A stretch of DNA of 25,539 nucleotides from Pelargonium cotyledonis (taxonomy: Eukaryota; Streptophyta; Magnoliopsida; Geraniales; Geraniaceae), in the NCBI GenBank assembly GCA_036897625.1, contig JAYMTA010000658.1, positions 1 through 25,539 of the forward strand, read 5' to 3'. This document shows positions 20,682 through 25,539 of the stretch, piece by piece. The notes under the pieces are model-generated. The model was given only the letters and a program-made list of their open reading frames with translations, had not been told where the DNA came from and made no database searches. A program made the translations under genes and the position numbers. Every line of letters begins with the position of its first letter. Position 1 is the stretch's first letter.

Positions 20682-22942
20682 ATGTCTGTCCAAGTTTCTG
20701 CAATTCCAACTAATCTCCAAGATGTTACATCAATAGTTCGTCGTACCGCACGTTATCATCCTAGTATTTGGGGTGATTATTTCCTCTCGTTCGCTACCAA
20801 CTCCACGGTATGTTCCTTAATTATGTTACTCGATCTCTTTATAGATTCTCTTTGCTCTTTCAAGTACTGATTCCTTAGTATGCATTCGATCTTGCTTAGG
20901 AAATGGATCAAGAAACTAAGCAACAAGTGCGAGAACTGAAGGAAGAAGTGAGGAGGATGCTAATGGCTCCTCATGATGATATGTTGTTACACAAACTTCA
21001 CTTGATTGACACTGTCCAACGCTTAGGCGTGTCTTACCATTTTGAATCTGAGATTGATGAAGCACTACAACAAATTCTACATAACAGCAAAAAATATAAT
21101 ATTGATGATCAATATTGTGATCTTTACAATGCTGCTCTCCGGTTTCGACTATTTAGACAGCAAGGTTACTATGTTCCATGTGGTATGTCATCCATTATAA
21201 CTATATGCACACAAAAAGATATAATAGTTGTACACTAACCATGATGTGGTCATGACTCATGAACCAGATGTTTTTGACAAGTTTAAGGACAGCAAAGGAG
21301 ATTTCAAGGAATCCATAGTCAGCGATGCTCGAGGAATGTTATGTTTGTATGAAGCTACCCATCTGAGGGTCCATGGTGAAGATGTGCTAGATGAAGCTCT
21401 GGCTTTCACTACTACTCAGCTTGAGCTATCTCTAGCATCCCAACTAAGCCCTTTTATGGCTGCACAAGTCTCTCATGCCTTAAAGCAGCCTCTTCACAAG
21501 GGCATACCAAGACTGGAGGCAAGACATTACATCTCCATCTACCAAGATGATCCTTCACACAGTGAGCTGCTTCTGACTTTTGCCAAGTTAGATTTCAACC
21601 TCTTGCAGAAAATGCACCAGAAGGAGCTCAGTGAGCTCACAAGGCAAGTTAATTCATCAGCACTTTTATGGCATGTACCAATTTACTAATTAACTAGGTT
21701 AATATTGTGATCATATATATATTTTAGGTGGTGGAGAGATCTGGACTTCAAAACAAAGTTACCTTTTGCAAGAGACAGAGTTGTGGAATGTTACTTGTGG
21801 ATATTGGGAGTCTACTATGAGCCTTGCTACCTCGTCGGTAGGAGGACATTAACCAAAATGATTTCCCTGCTTTCCATTCTTGATGACACCTATGATAATT
21901 ATGGCACAGTTGAAGAACTTGAGCTCTTTACTGAAGCAATTCAGAGGTTTGGTATTTCTCTGTTTTGTGTGTTATACTTGAGAGGTTTGGTTAGAATTTA
22001 TAAACACAAGTACATTTCTTGAATCTTGAAATATTTTCAGGTGGGACATTGCTGCAAAGGATCAGTTACCAGATTATATGCAACTTATTTATCAAACACT
22101 CCTTGATTTAATTTGTGGATTTGAAGATGAAATGGCACCTGAAGGAAAATCATATCTTGTCAACTATGTGAAACAACCAGTAACCTCTCTTTAACCTGAA
22201 TGTGTTCTAATTAATCAAATTGGTGTCTTTTTTTTTTTGTAGGAATATTGTTAGTTTGCTAATAGTATTGATTCTTTTCTTCATTTCTCTTTCAGCTGAA
22301 ATGCGCAGTTAGAGCGTTCTTGCAAGAAGCCAAATGGTTCAACCAACAATACACACCAACAATGGAGGAGTACATGAGTGTTGCATTAGTAACCACAGCC
22401 TACAGAATGCTAGCAGCTACTTCCTTTATAGGAATGGGAGATTTAGCAACAATAGATGCTTTTGAGTGGATCTTGGGTGAGCCTAAGATTATAAGAGCTT
22501 CTTCGGTTATTTGTAGGCTACAGATGACATAGTATCCAGCAAGGTACCATCATATCCCTATCCTTAAGCTAAAACCCTATCATTGATATCATGATATGTA
22601 TAATTTGCAAAAAGAAAAACGGCACTCATTTGATATGTATGTTTATAGTTTGAGCAAAAGAGAGGACATGTAGCATCAAGCATAGAATGTTACACAAAAC
22701 AGCATGGAGCTGCAGAAGAAGAAGTGATCAAAGAATTCAGGAAGCAAATAAGTGATGGATGGAAGGATATAAACCAAGAGTGCCTCAAACCAACATGTGT
22801 TCTGATGCCTCTCCTAACCCGAATCCTGAACTTGACTAGGGTTATGGATGTGTTCTACAAAGATGATGATGGCTGCACAAATGCTCAGATCTACCTCAAG
22901 GACTTTGTTACTTCCATGCTTGTTGATTCTGTTCCAATATGA
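20682..22942 (+). pseudogene. Sesquiterpene synthase-like gene (TPS-a type), frameshift in exon 6
   Basis: TPS-a enzymes cyclise farnesyl diphosphate in the cytosol. Seven exons are visible: 20682-20807, 20900-21182, 21268-21643, 21728-21946, 22041-22179, 22296-22543 and 22649-22942, the standard plan for the class. With frame restored the protein is about 561 residues and has no plastid transit peptide before RRTARYHPSIW (residues 20-30, the RRx8W motif). RDR (277-279) is the RxR motif and DDTYD (314-318) the DDxxD metal-binding motif. The NSE/DTE motif DDIVSSKFE spans the exon 6/7 junction. Near 22520-22524 the sequence reads CTACAGATGAC where the family has CTA-ATG-GAT-GAC: one base is lost and a TAG follows at 22530-22532. 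Exon 6 is 248 nt instead of 249. A product stopped there lacks the second metal site and should be inactive. An assembly error is the alternative; all else is intact. Product specificity cannot be read from sequence. A TATA box lies upstream. Confidence 0.9.
21644..21727 (+). other. GC-AG intron 3 of the terpene synthase
   Basis: Exon 3 ends in ACAAG and the intron begins GCAAGT, a strong GC-type donor in an otherwise consensus context, and ends TTTTAG. The joined codon AG+G gives Arg before WWRDLDF, as expected for the family. All other introns of this gene use GT-AG. Confidence 0.85.
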
Positions 22943-23383
22943 GGATAAGGACAGAGTTGCAGTGCTTCTTTCTATTCAAAATCTACTTATAATTGTCTCT
23001 ATATCTGCTGTGTGTAATACCCACCCCTTTTCAATTTCTCTCCACTTGGTGGCATAAAAGGGACTGTTAGTATCTTCCACCATGTATATCTTTCTTGTTA
23101 CATTATAATATAGTTTGGAGTACTTTCTTTCTCAGAATACCAACAATATAAGAGTATTTTCTTGATCTAAGAAAAAGAGGGAGACCATGACAATGGCAGA
23201 GACAGAGAAAAGTGTTGAGCATATTGTTGTGACACTTTCCAAAAACTTTATGTTATAAGAGACTCACTGTCTTATTGAATTATAATATTTCATATGCATG
23301 GTTTCTGAGTGAAATAACTTAAATAACTCCCTACATAATAATCAATCAACCAAGCATGTTGTGATTGAAGAACATATATATGC
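22943..23383. other. Spacer between two terpene synthase copies
   Basis: It presumably contains the 3' UTR of the gene at 20682 and the 3' flank of the minus-strand remnant. No canonical AATAAA was found close to 22942; AATATA variants occur near 23107 and 23144. Confidence 0.45.
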
Positions 23384-24028
23384 TTAATTTATGCATAGTG
23401 GCACAGGATTCACAAGCAGAGAAGCAATAAAGTCTTTGAGGAAAACATGAGCATGTGTATATCCATCTCCATCCTTGTACACTACATCCATAACTCGCGC
23501 GAAGTTAAGGATTCGCCCGAGGAGAAGCAAAGGAACAGCCGTTGGGCGGAGACACTCATTGTTCATATCCTTCCAAGCATCACTCACTTGTTTTTTGAAT
23601 TCCCTGATCACTTCCTCTTCTGTAACACCATGTTGTATCATGTAACATTCCACACTCGACGCAACATGTCCTCTCTCTTGCTCAAACTACAAATGTATAA
23701 TTAAAACATATATAAATACATATATTTAGTGTTAAATTCAAGGTCTATTGAATCTTGCTTGTGTATATATATACATACCTTGCTGGAAACTATATCATCC
23801 ATGAGTCTGCTAATAGCAGCAGAAGCTTTGACCATAGTTGGCAAAGTGAAAAGCCAATCCAATGTGGCTTTTGTGACAATATCTCCCATTCTTGTGAATG
23901 AAATTACTGTAAGCAGTAGGGTAGCCTGAGCTTATTAGTGCATTGCTCATGTATTCCTCTATTGTTGGTGTGTATTCTTGGTGGAACCATTTTGCTTCTT
24001 GGAAGTATGCTCTAACTGTGCTTTTCAT
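23384..24028 (-). pseudogene. Terpene synthase remnant: last two exons only
   Basis: On the minus strand, exon 6 is 24028-23779 and exon 7 is 23686-23384, with intron 23778-23687 (GTATGT donor, TTTGTAG acceptor). Exon 6 has [17 protein letters not shown], then [11 protein letters not shown] and SRLMDDIVSSK. Exon 7 has the [16 protein letters not shown] start and ends near [10 protein letters not shown]. The NSE/DTE motif is intact here. One extra A (plus-strand T near 23917) splits exon 6: GYP and LLTVISF lie in different frames, and the exon is 250 nt instead of 249. Exons 1-5 with RRx8W and DDxxD are absent; after a short intron-like stretch the sequence meets the inverted fragment at 24089. 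It cannot encode a working enzyme. Confidence 0.88.
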
Positions 24029-24088
24029 CTGAGACAGATTAAACAAAGCAATACTAATTAATCGGTTTTAGTCTTTTAGCACGTACAA

Positions 24089-24375
24089 GTATGTTGAACA
24101 AGAGAGAGGGCATGTTGCATCAGCCATAGAATGTTACATGAAACAACACGACGCTGCAGAGCAAGATGAGATTAAAGAATTCTGGAAACAAGTTAGCGAT
24201 CGATGCGTGGAAAGACATCAACAGAGAAATGCCTCCACTAACTCGAGTTCTGAATCTGGCTCGAGTTATTGATGTTGTGTACAAGGATATATGGAGATGG
24301 GTACACAAATGCTGGGAAAATCCTCAAGGATTTGGTTTCTTCTCTGCTTGTGGACTCTGTTCCCATATTGCCACA
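24089..24375 (+). pseudogene. Terpene synthase last-exon fragment, multiply frameshifted
   Basis: Plus-strand sequence matches TPS exon 7: [31 protein letters not shown], then in other frames AWKDINRE, PPLTRVLNLARVIDVVYKD, GYTNAGKILKDLVSSLLVDS and VPI. There is a 4-nt duplication (GCGATCGATGCG), a deletion of roughly 27-30 nt after the RE codons, and a small insertion before the GYTNA segment. The normal stop after VPI is lost. It lies head to head with the minus-strand remnant, only about 60 nt away. AATAAA at 24460-24465 may be its old poly(A) signal, and a 16-nt direct repeat (24397 and 24442) sits in that flank. Confidence 0.85.
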
Positions 24376-25207
24376 TTTCTAGTTACCTACTCATCAATGT
24401 AATTGTGATTTCCTAATGAAACACTTGTAGTGATTTTTTTGATGTAATTGTGATTTCATAATAAAACAACCTGCTTTCTTTTACTCTTATCAACTTTTGA
24501 ACACTAGAACCAGACGTTGATCGTTCACTATTTCCTTGAATGATTACTATGAAATTTTTTGTTGATAATAAAAAACTAGAGAGACATGTCATGTCACATT
24601 GATACACTCTTATCTGTATAATCTTTGCACTATTCTACTTTATTTTCAAGCTTTAACTGTACACTAAAAACTTTCTTTCTATCCATAAAAGCTTTATCTT
24701 TATGAACACTTTAGTTGGGTATATATATTGCACTTTTGAAATTTAATACTGAAAAGTGAAACCGTAGAACATCTCTCTCATGATCGAAATCATTTATTTG
24801 TGTTAAACTGATCATAATTTATTACCTCACGAGAAGCAACTACCTCTCTACTCTCTGTTTCAGCAGAAGTCCCGTGCTTCCCCTATTCATTCCTACGTTA
24901 CGCTTCGAATATTAAAACCCAACTTTCGCTTCGAGCTCAACCATTTGATAGCAAATTGTAATCCATCTCGTACTTTAAAGCAGTTTTGCTTGAGTCTCGA
25001 GTTCGAGACTCCTTTAGCTCCTTTACGGTGTTACACATTCATTGAACACTTTTCTATGACAAGTTTCTAGTAAAAGCTACATACACTTTTCAACCATCTC
25101 TTGAAATACAACCTTGTTACACATAAACACAAAAAGTTCCTTTCTTGATATTTTTGTTCTTAACTCGGAGGAAAAAAATAATTTAAATATCATTTTATAT
25201 AATTTTC
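24376..25207. other. Intergenic region right of the TPS cluster
   Basis: AT-rich with no recognised gene. It contains AATAAA at 24460-24465 and a near-perfect 20-nt palindrome GAGTCTCGAGTTCGAGACTC at 24992-25011. Confidence 0.5.
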
Positions 25208-25213
25208 TTTATT
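25208..25213 (-). terminator. Poly(A) signal of the right-edge gene
   Basis: TTTATT on the plus strand gives AATAAA on the minus strand, about 120 nt beyond the stop of the right-edge exon pair. Confidence 0.4.
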
Positions 25214-25331
25214 CGAGACTCTGGAATAAAGAAATCAAGAAATTAACATTTGGATTTAATAGCACTAACAATATGTACATTTAATTTGACGAGCTCGAAT
25301 CACGAAAATCACACAAAGATCAATATCCGAT

Positions 25332-25539
25332 TCAGAACATGAACGGAGCCGGAGAAAACGCCGGAATTACTTGTGAGTAGCTAGATCTCCTGCAAAAGAA
25401 GAAAAAAAATTGCACATTAAAGATCAGCTAATTGATAATTATTGATCAAGTAGAAGTGAATTATTTTAAATTAATCATACCCGAAGTCTTCGCTGTGTGC
25501 TCGCACATGAATCCGAGCTTTAGACCCGACGGCTTTTCT
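25332..25539 (-). CDS. C-terminal two exons of an unidentified gene (partial)
   Basis: On the minus strand, exon sequence from the window edge to 25481 is followed by a GTATGA donor, and a TTTTGCAG acceptor leads into 25389-25332. The frame with the longer end reads RKAVGSKARIHVRAHSEDF, then GRSSYSQVIPAFSPAP and FMF before TGA. A second frame through the same splice ends sooner (LATHK), so the frame is not certain. The GC-richer codons and the AATAAA downstream support a gene. I do not recognise the family. Confidence 0.4.

Overview
The window looks like a nuclear genomic segment of a flowering plant, most likely a eudicot. It has intron-containing genes with GT-AG splice sites, AATAAA poly(A) signals, AT-rich intergenic DNA and plant-specific families: an FBD-type F-box/LRR pair, a GRAS regulator of the PAT1 group and TPS-a-type terpene synthases. 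No operons, ribosome binding sites, CRISPR arrays, tRNA or rRNA genes were seen. The species cannot be named from the sequence alone.

Layout. Bases 2-169 are the last codons of a Gly/His-rich protein running in from the left. Bases 1487-3079 and 4821-6218 are two tandem FBD-type F-box genes with the same three-exon plan. The left copy has a shifted 3' splice site before its FBD exon. The right copy has a 1-nt frameshift and a truncated FBD exon. A 45-nt exact exon fragment (872-916) and extra copies of the 3' end (6271 and 6526) show repeated partial duplication. Bases 6925-8679 (minus) are an intact single-exon GRAS gene with a 1.26-kb intron in its 5' UTR and a TATA box near 10236; it is the only complete, undamaged gene here.

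Bases 10.8-19.4 kb form a transposon-rich gap: two SINEs with 9-nt target-site duplications, two degraded LINE remnants, a nested stack (Stowaway-like MITE holding a non-LTR insertion with a perfect 20-nt target duplication and a TAA-flanked MITE), a hAT-like MITE with a 17-bp hairpin, and two diverged copies of an unclassified repeat in opposite orientation. Two G-box-containing islands (13078-13308 and around 18563) lack a recognisable gene.

Bases 20682-22942 are a seven-exon sesquiterpene-synthase-like gene with one GC-AG intron and a frameshift just before the NSE/DTE metal-binding motif. It is followed by a two-exon terpene synthase remnant on the minus strand (23384-24028) and a battered last-exon fragment on the plus strand (24089-24375). 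The right edge holds the last two exons of an unidentified minus-strand gene (25332-25539).

Overall the window records birth and decay of two fast-evolving families (FBD F-box and TPS) around a conserved GRAS gene. I saw no convincing new system. The most testable ideas are the sense/antisense TPS arrangement as a possible small-RNA source, and whether the damaged splice site and frameshifts are real.
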